DNA from: Deltaproteobacteria bacterium
GTDB lineage: Bacteria; Myxococcota_A; UBA9160; UBA4427
Assembly (NCBI GenBank): GCA_016713665.1
Contig: JADJOR010000009.1
Location: 248,001-312,000 of the forward strand
Direction: 5' to 3'
Length of the DNA: 64,000 nt
Shown here piece by piece: positions 1 through 8,469 of the stretch (the first letter of the stretch is position 1; each line of letters opens with the position of its first letter). The position numbers were made by a program, and so were the translations under genes. Under the pieces are notes generated by a model, which searched no databases, had not been told where the DNA came from, and saw only the letters and a program-made list of their open reading frames with translations.

Positions 1-1056
1 TCCGATCTCGAGCTCCGGGAGCTCGATGTCTTCGGCGACGACGTCGATGCTGTCGCAGGTGGGACCCGCCAGGACCGACGGGCGGGTCGGCCCTGGGCGA
101 GCGACGGTGATCGGATAGCTCGTGTGATCGTAGATTCTTCCGCTGAAGGACCCGTACACGCCGTCATCCAGGAAGTACCAGGGCGTGCCGGAGCGCTCGG
201 CCTTGCCGACGACCGTTGCGATGCCGGTCATCGAGGGCGCGGCCAGGAAGCGTCCGGGCTCCGCGAATACGTTGATGTGAGCCGGGAGCTTCGCGAGGGC
301 CGCGCGAATCGGTGCACAGAAGGCGTCGATCGAAGGCGTGCTGCCGTCGTAGCTCACGGGGAACCCACCGCCGATGTCGAGGATCGAGAGGGCGTGTTCC
401 CCCGATCCGGCCTGCAGGCGGATCATCTCGTTGCAGGCTTCGATCGCACGAACGTGGGCGTCGGGGGTCGCGGATTGCGAGCCGACGTGAAAGCAGAGTC
501 CGACGACGCGCACGCCCAGGCTGGCCGCTCGAGCGAGCAGAGTCGGCACGTCTTCCGGCGCGCAGCCGAACTTTCTCGACAGGTCGCATCGCGCGTCGGG
601 GCTGCGGAAGCAGACGCGCAACATCACTTCGGCCCGGTCGCGGAACGCCGCCAGCTTGTCGATCTCGTGCTGGTTGTCGACGACGAAGGTGGTCACGCCG
701 AAGCGCAGCGCCGCGACGATGTCTCGCGGGCGTTTGATCGGGTGGGTGTGGATCACGCGCTCAGGACCGACGCCGGCCTGGCGCAACAAGTCGATCTCCC
801 CCTCGCTCGCGATCTCGAAATGCGAGCCCATCTCCGACAGCGACTCGATGGCGGCGACCTCCGGGAGCGATTTGATCGCGAAATGCAGCCGCACGTCGGG
901 GAGCGCGTTCGACAGGGCCCGGTATTGCGCGCGCAGCACGCCGCAGTCGAGCACGAGCAGGGGGGACCCGTGTCTCTCGACCAGGCGGGACCAGCTCGGA
1001 CCCCGGTCGATCGCGGCGACGACGGCGGAAGGACGCGCTGAATCGGACGTGCTCAT
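1..1056 (-). CDS. PLP-dependent ornithine/lysine decarboxylase-type enzyme, C-terminus outside window
   Basis: An open frame of 352 codons starts at the ATG at 1056 and runs off the left edge, so the C-terminus is missing. It is a group IV (alanine racemase-fold) amino-acid decarboxylase. Visible features are the PLP-binding lysine region LHFAIKSLPEVA (Lys62), the HVGSQS segment, the LDIGGGFP glycine loop, the AEPGRF phosphate-binding segment and, near the edge, AGPTCDSID, which matches the active-site Cys motif of ornithine and lysine decarboxylases rather than diaminopimelate decarboxylase. The expected reaction is decarboxylation of ornithine or lysine to putrescine or cadaverine in the cytoplasm, feeding polyamine synthesis. 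Substrate choice cannot be settled from sequence. It is divergent from the small membrane-protein gene that follows, leaving about 130 bp for promoters. Confidence 0.88.
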   Translation of the reverse strand, partial: MSTSDSARPSAVVAAIDRGPSWSRLVERHGSPLLVLDCGVLRAQYRALSNALPDVRLHFAIKSLPEVAAIESLSEMGSHFEIASEGEIDLLRQAGVGPERVIHTHPIKRPRDIVAALRFGVTTFVVDNQHEIDKLAAFRDRAEVMLRVCFRSPDARCDLSRKFGCAPEDVPTLLARAASLGVRVVGLCFHVGSQSATPDAHVRAIEACNEMIRLQAGSGEHALSILDIGGGFPVSYDGSTPSIDAFCAPIRAALAKLPAHINVFAEPGRFLAAPSMTGIATVVGKAERSGTPWYFLDDGVYGSFSGRIYDHTSYPITVARPGPTRPSVLAGPTCDSIDVVAEDIELPELEIG

Positions 1057-1188
1057 CAAACCCGGCTCCTCGATGTGCTAACGCTCGATGCGAGTCGAAC
1101 GATCGCGTTTCGAGGTCAATCGGTGGACGAGCCGGAATCGGATCACGCGCCCGGACCCGTCCGGCATCCCTGTCCCGAGGTCGAGCGA

Positions 1189-1617
1189 ATGCAGGGCCCG
1201 CCCAATCGGCGCTTCGGGCGCCTGCGTGCGTGGGCCCTTCGCTATGCACCGCTCGAAGCGGCGGCCCTGCTCTCGGCGCTCGGCGCCGGGCTGGCGGTCA
1301 GCGAGCTCACCGAGAGCCGCCTCGCGATCGGCTACGCCGGCGCCTGGGGCGAGAACCTCGGCTACTACCTGGTGGCCTTCGTCCGGGAGAGACGGGTGCG
1401 GGGCTCTTCGGCTCTCGCCCTGCGCGACCTCGTGCTGGAGTTCGGACTCGCCGAGGCGGTCGACAGCTTCGTCGTGCGACCCCTGTGCATGGGCTATGGA
1501 GTCGGCCAGCTCGGGGATGCGGCCGCGGGGGTCGTGATCGGAAAGTTCGTAGCCGACATCCCCTTCTACGGCTTCGCCATCCTCGGATACGAGCTTCGAA
1601 AGAAGCTCCGGCCCTAG
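1189..1617 (+). CDS. Small membrane-associated protein of unknown function
   Basis: I do not recognise this protein. From the ATG at 1189 it is 142 residues and has two or three hydrophobic stretches: LEAAALLSALGAGLAV, GENLGYYLVAFV and ADIPFYGFAILGYEL. A basic, Arg-rich N-terminus precedes them and a KK-containing tail follows. An upstream in-frame start at 1075 would add 38 polar residues with no evident domain; I prefer 1189 because it leaves room for divergent promoters and places the basic and hydrophobic pattern at the N-terminus. The divergent decarboxylase gene next door suggests, by position only, a link to polyamine metabolism or transport. Codon use is typical of the window and the frame is clean. 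Confidence 0.6.
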   Translation: MQGPPNRRFGRLRAWALRYAPLEAAALLSALGAGLAVSELTESRLAIGYAGAWGENLGYYLVAFVRERRVRGSSALALRDLVLEFGLAEAVDSFVVRPLCMGYGVGQLGDAAAGVVIGKFVADIPFYGFAILGYELRKKLRP

Positions 1618-1670
1618 CGCTTCCCGTCCCGGTCGCGCTCCTGGGGCCGCGACGGAAGGAATCAAACGTG

Positions 1671-3878
1671 ATGAGTTCTTCGTCCGGTCGACTGCTTCGA
1701 GGGTGGCTCTGCGGGATCGTCTGCACGGGGATCACCGGCTGCTCGCTGGGCGGCGTCGACGGATCCTCTCCGGAATCGGGGCTCCATCCCCGCTCGTCCA
1801 GGGAAGCGTCGTCCGTGGAGGAACCGGGCGCGGGTGTGGACGCGGCGCGCATCGTCGCTGCCGACGCACATGCCGGCGAATGGCTGACGCACGGGCGCGA
1901 CTACGCGGAGCAGCGCTTCAGCCCCCTCTCGCAGATCGACGAGCGGACCGTCTCGCGCCTCGGTCTGGCCTGGTATGCCGAGCTCCCGACGAATCGCGGG
2001 ATCGAGACGACCCCGTTGATGTCGGACGGCCGCCTCTTCGTCACGGCGTCCTGGGGCCACGTCCTCGCCTACGACGCGCGCACGGGCCGGGCGCTCTGGC
2101 ATTTCGATCCAAAGGTGGCCAAGGACTACGGGCGTTTTGCGTGCTGCGACGTCGTCAATCGAGGCGTCGCGCTCTGGGGCGATCGGGTCTATGCCGCGAG
2201 CCTCGACGGTCGGCTGCGGGCCCTCGATCGCGAGACGGGCGAAGTCGTCTGGACGGTCGACACGCGCCTCAACGACGTCGATGCGTACACGATCACTGGT
2301 GCGCCGCGGGTGGTGAACGGGAAGGTGATCATCGGCAATGGCGGTGCCGAGATGGCCGTGCGGGGATACGTCACGGCCTATGACGCGGAGACGGGGGCGC
2401 AGGTCTGGCGCTTCTTCACGGTTCCCGGCGATCCCGCCCTGGGCTTCGAGGACGAGACCCAGGCCTTCATCGCGAAGACCTGGACGGGCGAGTGGTGGAA
2501 GAACGGGAAAGGGGGCGGGACGGCCTGGGATTCCTTCGCCTTCGATCCCGCGCGCAACCTCCTCTACATCGGCGTCGGCAATGCGGCGAGCTGGAATCGC
2601 AAGGTCCGCAGCCCGGGTGGGGGCGACAATCTCTTCGTGTCCTCGATCGTCGCGGTCGACGCCGATACCGGTCGCTACGTCTGGCACTACCAGACGACGC
2701 CGGGAGATCACTGGGACTACACCGCGACGCAACACATGATCCTGGCCGAGCTCGAGATCGGCGGTGCTCCGCGCGACGTGATCATGCAGGCGCCCAAGAA
2801 CGGCTTCTTCTACGTGCTCGATCGCGCGACGGGGGAGCTGCTGTCGGCCGATCCCTACATGCCGATCACGTGGGCGACCCATGTCGACAGGAAGACGGGT
2901 CGTCCGGTCGAGGCGCCCGGGATCCGCGACACCGAGGTGGATCGCCTGATCGTGCCGGGGCCGAGCGGCGCGCACAACTGGCATCCGATGAGCTTCGACC
3001 CCGACACGGGCTTCGTCTACGTCCCGGCCAAGGTTTCGAGCGGCGTCTACCGGGACGACTTCGCGACGCGCCGCCGCAATCTCATCTGGACGCCCAACTT
3101 CGACACGGAGAAGATGATCGCCGTGCCCGACGAGGTCCCCGCCGAAGCCCGGAAGGCCATCGGCGTACAGGCGGCATCGGGCGTGCTCCTCGCGTGGGAC
3201 CCGGTCGCGAGGAAGGAAGTCTGGCGCGTCGATCGGGGGTTCTATTCCGGCAGCGGCGTGCTGTCGACGCGCGGCAATCTGGTCTTTCAGGGCGACCTCG
3301 CGGGTCGCTTCAAGGCCTTCGCGGCGGACTCCGGTCGGGAGCTCTGGTCGTATCCCGCCCAGGGCGGGATCATGGGCTCACCGATCAGCTATTCGCTCGA
3401 TGGCGTGCAGTACGTCGCCGTCGCGCAGGGCTGGGGTGGCGAGAGCAGCCTGCCCTTCGGCGCCATCAGCGCGCCGCAAGGCATGGTGAACATCAGCCGC
3501 CTGCTGGTCTTCGCGCTCGACCGGCGCGAAACGCTTCCCGTCGTCGAGACGATCGAGCAGGCGCTGCCTGCGCATGGGCTCCCCAAGGCGACGATCGAAT
3601 CCGTGAAGGCCGGGCGCGCGCTCTACAACCAGTACTGCGCCTTCTGCCATGGCGGCAACGCGATCAGCGGCGGCATCGTGCCCGACCTCCGCTACCGGAT
3701 CGAAGCGCTCCACCCGATCTGGAATGCGATCGTGCTCGACGGCTCGCTCGCGACGAACGGCATGCCGGCCTGGAAGGAATTCCTGACCGCGCAGGAAGCA
3801 GCCGCGATCGAGGCCTACGTGGCCCACGAGGCGACCCTCGGCCACGCGCGGGGCGAACGCCGGGTCGTCCGGCGCTGA
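1671..3878 (+). CDS. PQQ-dependent quinohemoprotein alcohol dehydrogenase, lipoprotein
   Basis: This 735-residue protein is a type II quinoprotein alcohol dehydrogenase. It oxidises an alcohol with pyrroloquinoline quinone in the periplasm and passes electrons to its own C-terminal cytochrome c. The N-terminus has a lipoprotein signal with lipobox ITGC (Cys24). The eight-bladed PQQ propeller follows, with the adjacent cysteine pair (Cys158-Cys159) that forms the disulfide ring over PQQ, and propeller repeats such as VTAYDAETGAQVWRF. The cytochrome domain has the haem motif CAFCH at 656-660. The start is the ATG at 1671 behind a GGAAGGA ribosome site; the open frame itself runs further upstream without support. 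No PQQ synthesis genes are nearby. Substrate is unknown. The gene ends at a strong hairpin terminator. Confidence 0.92.
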   Translation: MSSSSGRLLRGWLCGIVCTGITGCSLGGVDGSSPESGLHPRSSREASSVEEPGAGVDAARIVAADAHAGEWLTHGRDYAEQRFSPLSQIDERTVSRLGLAWYAELPTNRGIETTPLMSDGRLFVTASWGHVLAYDARTGRALWHFDPKVAKDYGRFACCDVVNRGVALWGDRVYAASLDGRLRALDRETGEVVWTVDTRLNDVDAYTITGAPRVVNGKVIIGNGGAEMAVRGYVTAYDAETGAQVWRFFTVPGDPALGFEDETQAFIAKTWTGEWWKNGKGGGTAWDSFAFDPARNLLYIGVGNAASWNRKVRSPGGGDNLFVSSIVAVDADTGRYVWHYQTTPGDHWDYTATQHMILAELEIGGAPRDVIMQAPKNGFFYVLDRATGELLSADPYMPITWATHVDRKTGRPVEAPGIRDTEVDRLIVPGPSGAHNWHPMSFDPDTGFVYVPAKVSSGVYRDDFATRRRNLIWTPNFDTEKMIAVPDEVPAEARKAIGVQAASGVLLAWDPVARKEVWRVDRGFYSGSGVLSTRGNLVFQGDLAGRFKAFAADSGRELWSYPAQGGIMGSPISYSLDGVQYVAVAQGWGGESSLPFGAISAPQGMVNISRLLVFALDRRETLPVVETIEQALPAHGLPKATIESVKAGRALYNQYCAFCHGGNAISGGIVPDLRYRIEALHPIWNAIVLDGSLATNGMPAWKEFLTAQEAAAIEAYVAHEATLGHARGERRVVRR

Positions 3879-3918
3879 CGGCGATCGCAATTCCGACGGA
3901 ATTCGTCCGTTCTCGAGG

Positions 3919-3990
3919 CCCGACTCCGATCTGGACGAGTCGGGCTCGACGGGACCCCGCTCGTCCCGGCCGGCCGGGACGAGCGGGGTC
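3919..3990. terminator. Double-hairpin bidirectional terminator between convergent genes
   Basis: Two stem-loops lie between the dehydrogenase (ending 3878) and the convergent acyl-CoA dehydrogenase (ending 4005). The first, 3919-3944, pairs CCCGACTC with GAGTCGGG around a 10-nt loop. The second, 3953-3990, is a perfect 38-bp palindrome with arms of 19 bases (arm begins GACCCCGCTCG). Being symmetric, it can fold from either strand. No clear U-tract follows, so the mechanism is inferred from position and symmetry. Confidence 0.75.
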
Positions 3991-4004
3991 GCTCGAGCTC
4001 GTCT

Positions 4005-5123
4005 CTACTGGTCGAGCACGTCCTTCGCGATCAGCTCCTCGAGATACGGTCCATCCCACCACGACAGCTGCAGCGCCTTGGCGCGGCGGAAGAACATCTG
4101 CTGGTCGTACTCGATCGTGAAGGCGACGCCGCCCCAGATCTGGGCACAGACCCGCGTCGTCTCGCGGTAGGTCTCGCAGCAGAAGAGCTTCGCCATCGGG
4201 CCGAAGCGCGCGATCGAGCGACCCTGGGCGTGGTTCCAGGCTGCCTCGTGGACCAGCACGCGGCCACCGTCGATGCGGGTCGACGCGTCGGCCATGTAGT
4301 GGGCGAGGGCCTGGAAGGCGCCGAGGGGCTTGTCGAACTGCACGCGCTGGTTGGCGTAGACGACGGTCTCCTCGAGGCAGCGGGCCGCTCCGCCGACGGC
4401 CGAGGCCGCGAGCAGGATGATCCCCTGCAGCATCACCGTGTTCCAGGTCTTCCAGCCCGAGCCGGGCGCGCCGATCCGATCCGCGGCCGCGACCTTCACG
4501 TCGGCGAAGTCGACCTGGTACTGGGCCTCTCGACCCTGGGCGAGGAGCTGCTTCATCTGCACGCCCTTCGCGCGCGGATCGACCAGGAAGAGGTCGACGC
4601 CGGCGTTGCTGCGCGCGAGCACGACGAGGCGCTCGGCCGAGCTGGCGTAGGCGACGAGGCGCTTGCGGCCGTTCAGCTTGAAGCCGTCGCCGTCGGCCGT
4701 CGCCTTCAGCGCGATGCCGGCCTCGCCGAAGCCACGCTCCGGCTCGAGCCAGGCGGGGGTCAGGATCGCGTCGCCGTTGGCGATGCGGCCGAGCCACGCC
4801 TTCTTCTGGTCTTCGCTGCCGGCCTCGAGCAGCACGCCCGCGCTCATCACGCACGAGACGAAATGCGGCGTCGGCGCCATCGCCCGGCCGATCTCCTCGT
4901 ACACGAACGCGCCCTCGAGCAGCGTCTGGCCGCCGCCGCCGTAGGCCTCGGGGATCAGCAGGCCGTTGAGGCCGAGCTCGCTCATCTGCTTCCAGAGGGC
5001 GTCGGGATAGCCCTTCGGGTCGTCTTCCATGTCGCGCACGATCGCGGTCGTCGAATGCTCGGCGAGCATCCCCCGCGTCATGTCGATCACCATCTGCTGC
5101 TCTTCGGTCAGATCGAGATCCAT
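4005..5123 (-). CDS. Acyl-CoA dehydrogenase, partner subunit of a two-gene pair
   Basis: A 372-residue flavin-dependent acyl-CoA dehydrogenase that introduces the alpha-beta double bond in an acyl-CoA thioester. The N-terminal helical domain (DLTEEQQMVIDMTRG), the middle sheet domain and the C-terminal helical domain (IWGGVAFTIEYDQQMFFRRA) are all present at normal family length. The C-terminal motif is the form often seen in the second member of paired acyl-CoA dehydrogenases, as in actinobacterial steroid side-chain FadE heteromers. Its AGGAGG ribosome site overlaps the stop of the upstream dehydrogenase, 11 bp away, so the two are probably co-transcribed and may form a heteromer. Substrate is unknown; steroid-like or branched acyl chains are possible. 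Confidence 0.9.
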   Translation of the reverse strand: MDLDLTEEQQMVIDMTRGMLAEHSTTAIVRDMEDDPKGYPDALWKQMSELGLNGLLIPEAYGGGGQTLLEGAFVYEEIGRAMAPTPHFVSCVMSAGVLLEAGSEDQKKAWLGRIANGDAILTPAWLEPERGFGEAGIALKATADGDGFKLNGRKRLVAYASSAERLVVLARSNAGVDLFLVDPRAKGVQMKQLLAQGREAQYQVDFADVKVAAADRIGAPGSGWKTWNTVMLQGIILLAASAVGGAARCLEETVVYANQRVQFDKPLGAFQALAHYMADASTRIDGGRVLVHEAAWNHAQGRSIARFGPMAKLFCCETYRETTRVCAQIWGGVAFTIEYDQQMFFRRAKALQLSWWDGPYLEELIAKDVLDQ

Positions 5124-5134
5124 CTTGGATCCTC

Positions 5135-6316
5135 CTAGAAATTCTTGGGAAGGCCCAGGTGTCGCCGGGCGATGATGTTCTTCTGGATCTCCGAGGAGCC
5201 GCCGCCGACCGTCTCGTTCATGGTCGCGCGATAGGCGCCCTCGAAGCGGCCCAGGATGGGCGCGTCTTCCTGGCCTTCCATCAACGTGCCTTCATGGCCC
5301 TGGATGTCGAGGGCGTCCTTGCAGACGCGCTGCGACAGCGTGGTCGTGAAGAGCTTGTACTGCGACGACTCGATCGTCGGCGGCTTCCCGCCCGACTTCG
5401 CCGCGCAGACGAAGCGGGTCGAGAGACCCTTCGCGACGGCCGTATCGGTCACGATCTGGGCGATCGTGCGGCGGACGTTCGGGTCGTCCTTGAGCGGCTT
5501 GTCGTCGCGTTTCGCCGTCTTCACCCAGTCGACGAGGACCTCGGTGCGATGGGCGATGGGCGAGAGGGTGAACATCGTGAAGCGCTCGAGATCGAGGGCC
5601 TCCGAGATCATGTGGAAGCCGCGGCCGCGTCGGCCTACGAGGTATTCGTCGGGGACGAACACGTTCTCGAAGAAGACCTGGTTGGTCGTGTCCTTGCCGA
5701 TCGTCGGCAGGCTCTGGACCTCGAGGCCGGGGTGGTCCATCGGGATCAGGAAGAGCGAGAGGCCGTCGTGGCGCGGTTTGTCGGGGTCGGTGCGGGCGCC
5801 GACCCAGTACCAGTCGGCGAAATGCGCCGAGGTCGTCCACATCTTCTGGCCGTTCAGGAGATAGCCGCCTTCGACCTTCTCGGCCTTGAGCTGCATGTTC
5901 GCGGCGTCCGAGCCGGCTGCGGGCTCCGAATAACCGACCGCGAACTCGACGTCGGCGTCGAGGACCTTCGGCAGGAATTCCTTCTTCAGCTTGTCGCTGC
6001 CGTGGCGGATCAAGGTCTTGCCGATGATGCCGACGCCCTTGCCGATCTGCGGGGCGGCGTGCTTCGAGAGGGCCTCGTTGAGGATGTACTCGTAGACGCC
6101 CTCGATCTCCTTGCCGCCGTACTCCTTCGGCCACGACATGCCGAGCCAGCCCTTCGCGGCGAGCTTCTTCATGAAGGCGCGGCGCTCGGGGGTGTCGGAG
6201 AGCTGGGAGAAGTTCTCGCGGTGGTGATCCATGACGACGGGGTCGTGGTTCTCCACGAGCCAGGCGTCGACCTCGTCGGCGAAGGCTTGTTCAACGGGTG
6301 AGAAATCGAAATCCAT
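5135..6316 (-). CDS. Acyl-CoA dehydrogenase, first gene of the pair
   Basis: A 393-residue acyl-CoA dehydrogenase. It starts at the ATG at 6316 (protein MDFDFSPVEQAFADEV) with an AGGAG site six bases upstream; the open frame extends to 6391 but that start would run across the operator. FAD and substrate-binding segments (FAVGYSEPAAGSDAAN, LNGQKMWTTSAHFADWYW) are intact, and the C-terminus reads TVGGGSSEIQKNIIARR. The position of the usual YEGT glutamate is Gly here, as is common in this acyl-CoA dehydrogenase branch, where the base sits elsewhere. The downstream gene 11 bp away encodes the second dehydrogenase. A 25-bp palindrome 75 bp upstream of the start is a likely repressor site. Confidence 0.9.
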   Translation of the reverse strand: MDFDFSPVEQAFADEVDAWLVENHDPVVMDHHRENFSQLSDTPERRAFMKKLAAKGWLGMSWPKEYGGKEIEGVYEYILNEALSKHAAPQIGKGVGIIGKTLIRHGSDKLKKEFLPKVLDADVEFAVGYSEPAAGSDAANMQLKAEKVEGGYLLNGQKMWTTSAHFADWYWVGARTDPDKPRHDGLSLFLIPMDHPGLEVQSLPTIGKDTTNQVFFENVFVPDEYLVGRRGRGFHMISEALDLERFTMFTLSPIAHRTEVLVDWVKTAKRDDKPLKDDPNVRRTIAQIVTDTAVAKGLSTRFVCAAKSGGKPPTIESSQYKLFTTTLSQRVCKDALDIQGHEGTLMEGQEDAPILGRFEGAYRATMNETVGGGSSEIQKNIIARRHLGLPKNF

Positions 6317-6390
6317 CGGGTGACTCCTACGGCCTGGTCCGAGAGGCGGGAGGCCGGGTGGGAAGTGCTCGATCCGAGCGCACTGCACCA

Positions 6391-6415
6391 TATACGATAC
6401 GGAGCGTCTTGTATA
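6391..6415 (-). promoter_or_regulatory. 25-bp palindromic operator upstream of the acyl-CoA dehydrogenase pair
   Basis: The half-sites TATACGATACG and CGTCTTGTATA are separated by GAG and match at 9 of 11 positions when one is reverse-complemented. The site is AT-rich against very GC-rich surroundings and lies 75 bp upstream of the start at 6316. Size and symmetry fit a TetR-family repressor, a common regulator of acyl-CoA dehydrogenase operons. No such regulator gene is in the window. The tata elements may also be part of the promoter. Confidence 0.6.
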
Positions 6416-6567
6416 GGCGCGGCGGGGCGCTGGACGGCTGCCGCAGAGGTAGGCGAACGCGATTGCAGATCGGCCGTCCTTGCCCCGCGGGTCGGTTGGT
6501 CGCGCCGCGCGAGCGGAGCGCTCGGGAGGCGACGGTGCCGCGGTCCAAGGTCGATCGAAGCGGGGGA

Positions 6568-7176
6568 TCAGGGGAGCGGGAAGCCGTGGCGGTCGAGGGC
6601 GGCGCGGGTCTCGGCCAGGCCGCGGGCGCGCTCGGCGCGGAGGCCGGCGGCGCGGGCGCCGTCGACGTTGATCTGGTTGTCGTCGAGGAAGAGGATCTTC
6701 TGCGCCGGACAGCCGAGCCGGGCGACGACGTGGTCGTAGATCTCGCGGTCGGGCTTCACGAGGCCGAGCTCGTGGGACAGGAAGCGGTGATCGAAGAGGT
6801 CGTAGACGGCCTCCTCCGTCGAGTGGCGCTCGGCGTGGAGCGGATTCGTGTTGCTGAGGCAGCCGATCGCGACCTGGGCGCGGACGGCCGCCGCGAGCTC
6901 GCGGGCGCCGGGCAGGAGGCCGCGGGGCCAGCGCACGAAGGCCTCGAGGAAGGCCTCGGGCGGCGCCGTCATCGACCAGCTCTCGACCATGCCGCGGGCG
7001 AACTCGTCGGGCGGGCAGTGGCCGCGCTCGAAGCGGCGAACCCAGGGACAGGCGAGCCAGCGCTGCCAGACCGCCTCTTCGCTCGGCTCCGAAAAGAAAC
7101 GCCCCATCGACTGGAGCGGCGAGAGCTCGATCAGGACGCCGCCCAGGTCGAAGAGCACGATCTCGATGGTCTGCAT
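6568..7176 (-). CDS. HAD-superfamily phosphatase (DLGGV type)
   Basis: A 202-residue HAD hydrolase. Motif I is FDLGGVLIE with the nucleophile Asp10; motif II is CLSNTN; motif III carries the lysine in KPDREIYDHV; motif IV is FLDDNQINVDGA. The second aspartate of the usual DxD is replaced by Gly, as in the HAD subgroup that includes glucose-1-phosphate phosphatase YihX and the N-terminal phosphatase of epoxide hydrolases. The predicted activity is hydrolysis of a small phosphomonoester in the cytoplasm. It starts at the ATG at 7176 with GGCGGGAG upstream. The downstream neighbour is the acyl-CoA dehydrogenase pair on the same strand, but the 250-bp gap with an operator argues for a separate unit. 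Confidence 0.85.
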   Translation of the reverse strand: MQTIEIVLFDLGGVLIELSPLQSMGRFFSEPSEEAVWQRWLACPWVRRFERGHCPPDEFARGMVESWSMTAPPEAFLEAFVRWPRGLLPGARELAAAVRAQVAIGCLSNTNPLHAERHSTEEAVYDLFDHRFLSHELGLVKPDREIYDHVVARLGCPAQKILFLDDNQINVDGARAAGLRAERARGLAETRAALDRHGFPLP

Positions 7177-7206
7177 GTCGCTCCCGCCCGGTCCCCGACC
7201 ACGAGT

Positions 7207-7560
7207 CTACGGCTCTTTGCTCGCGAGGTAGAGGCGGAGCTCTTCGTCGAGCTTCTCGGGCGTGACGAAGCCGAGACCCGCGATCACCTGACCGAGGGGC
7301 ACGCGGGATTCGCGCTGGGACGTGAGCACGGCTTCGAGCTGCTCGGGCGTGAGGAAGCCGAGATCGACGGCAATCGCGCCGAACGGACGCGGGCTCTTCC
7401 TCTGGGCCTCGAGGACCTTCATGACCTGATCGAGGGTCATCAGCTTCATCTGATAGGCGAGCCGCCCGATCGAAACGCGCAGCGTCGCCTGCCGATCGAG
7501 CGCTTCGCGCAGATCGGCCTCACGCAGGAGACCGCGGTCGACCAGGTGCTTGCCGAACAT
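7207..7560 (-). CDS. Small protein with GspE/MshEN-type N-terminal repeats
   Basis: From the ATG at 7560 this is a 117-residue protein made of repeated short helical units of the form hGxhLhxxGhhTxxQLxxAL, for example FGKHLVDRGLLREADLREAL, AIAVDLGFLTPEQLEAVL and VIAGLGFVTPEKLDEEL. This pattern is that of the N-terminal domain of type II secretion and type IV pilus ATPases (GspE_N/MshEN), some of which bind cyclic di-GMP. Here there is no ATPase domain, so it is a stand-alone version; its role is unknown. The open frame extends to 7716, but the added residues have no repeat character. It lies just upstream of the HAD phosphatase, 30 bp away. Confidence 0.65.
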   Translation of the reverse strand: MFGKHLVDRGLLREADLREALDRQATLRVSIGRLAYQMKLMTLDQVMKVLEAQRKSPRPFGAIAVDLGFLTPEQLEAVLTSQRESRVPLGQVIAGLGFVTPEKLDEELRLYLASKEP

Positions 7561-7755
7561 CCCCCGGCGAATCGGCGGGCCGCGTCGTCGGATGAAGGCG
7601 CTTCCGGCCGACCGGACCGAGTCGGTCCACGATCCGGGGCTGAAGTGAATGCCGTCGGCAACCGATGTGCATGAGGAACGTCGGGCGGGCGGGGACTCGC
7701 TCCCCTCGTTCGGCACACTGCCTCGAATTCACCTCGCCTGATCGGAGAGGACCCG

Positions 7756-8469
7756 GTGGGATCCATGCGTCCGACGCGCGCCCTCACGAATGGACCCGAG
7801 CCGATCGACGGCCTGATCTTCGATTTCGACGGGGTGCTCGTCGACTCCGATCCGCTGCATGCCGAGGCCTATCGCCGGGCCTTCGAGGCCCACGGCATCC
7901 GCATGTCCCTGGCCGACTACGTCGAGCGCGCGAAGGGGCTCGGCCGCAGCGAGGTCGTCGCGCTCTTTGGCGCCGAGCTCGGTCCCCGGGAGCGGGAGGA
8001 CGTGGCACGCATCAAGACGCTCGAGGCGCAGCGGCTGATCCGCGAAGGCGGCCTCGCGCCGGTCGAGGCGGTGATCCCGTTCCTGCGTTCGGCGCGCGCA
8101 CGCGGCTTTGCCTGCGCCGTGGCGAGCACGAGCGAGATCGCCGGCTTCGCGGTCGAATCGCTGGGGCTCACGGCCCTCTTCGATTGCGTCTGCGCGAAGC
8201 GACCCGAGGACCGGGCCAAGCCCCATCCCGACGTCTTCCTGCGCGCGATCGCCGGCCTCGACCGCACACCGGCGCGCTGCCTCGTCGTCGAGGACACGCC
8301 CATCGGCGTCCGCGCGGCGCGCGCAGCCGGCGCTCGGGTCGTCGTCCGCGGTTGCGAGGCCGACTGGACGGACGGACCCCACGCGCAGGACGTCCTCGGC
8401 TACTTCAGCTGCTATCGCGCTCTGCACCGCGCCTTCGAATGGGGCCCGCTCGAGGAGACGGGGTCTTGA
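7756..8469 (+). CDS. HAD-superfamily phosphatase/beta-phosphoglucomutase-like protein
   Basis: A 237-residue HAD subfamily IA protein. Motif I is IFDFDGVLVDSD (Asp23 and Asp25), followed by the helical cap (HAEAYRRAFEAHGI), motif II VASTS, motif III lysine in AKPHPDVF and motif IV VVEDTPIGVRAARAAGA. The paired aspartates and the cap match beta-phosphoglucomutase or phosphoglycolate phosphatase-like enzymes. The GTG at 7756 has GGAGAGG five bases upstream; the ATG at 7765 is an alternative. Its stop overlaps the start of the downstream glycosyltransferase by four bases (TTGA), so the two are coupled. It may prepare or remove a sugar phosphate for the glycan pathway. Confidence 0.85.
   Translation: MGSMRPTRALTNGPEPIDGLIFDFDGVLVDSDPLHAEAYRRAFEAHGIRMSLADYVERAKGLGRSEVVALFGAELGPREREDVARIKTLEAQRLIREGGLAPVEAVIPFLRSARARGFACAVASTSEIAGFAVESLGLTALFDCVCAKRPEDRAKPHPDVFLRAIAGLDRTPARCLVVEDTPIGVRAARAAGARVVVRGCEADWTDGPHAQDVLGYFSCYRALHRAFEWGPLEETGS

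Noticed and set aside
6298..7674. Long plus-strand open frame over the HAD and MshEN-like genes
   Set aside because: It is antisense to recognised genes and has the Arg/Glu/Gly-rich composition of a high-GC shadow frame.
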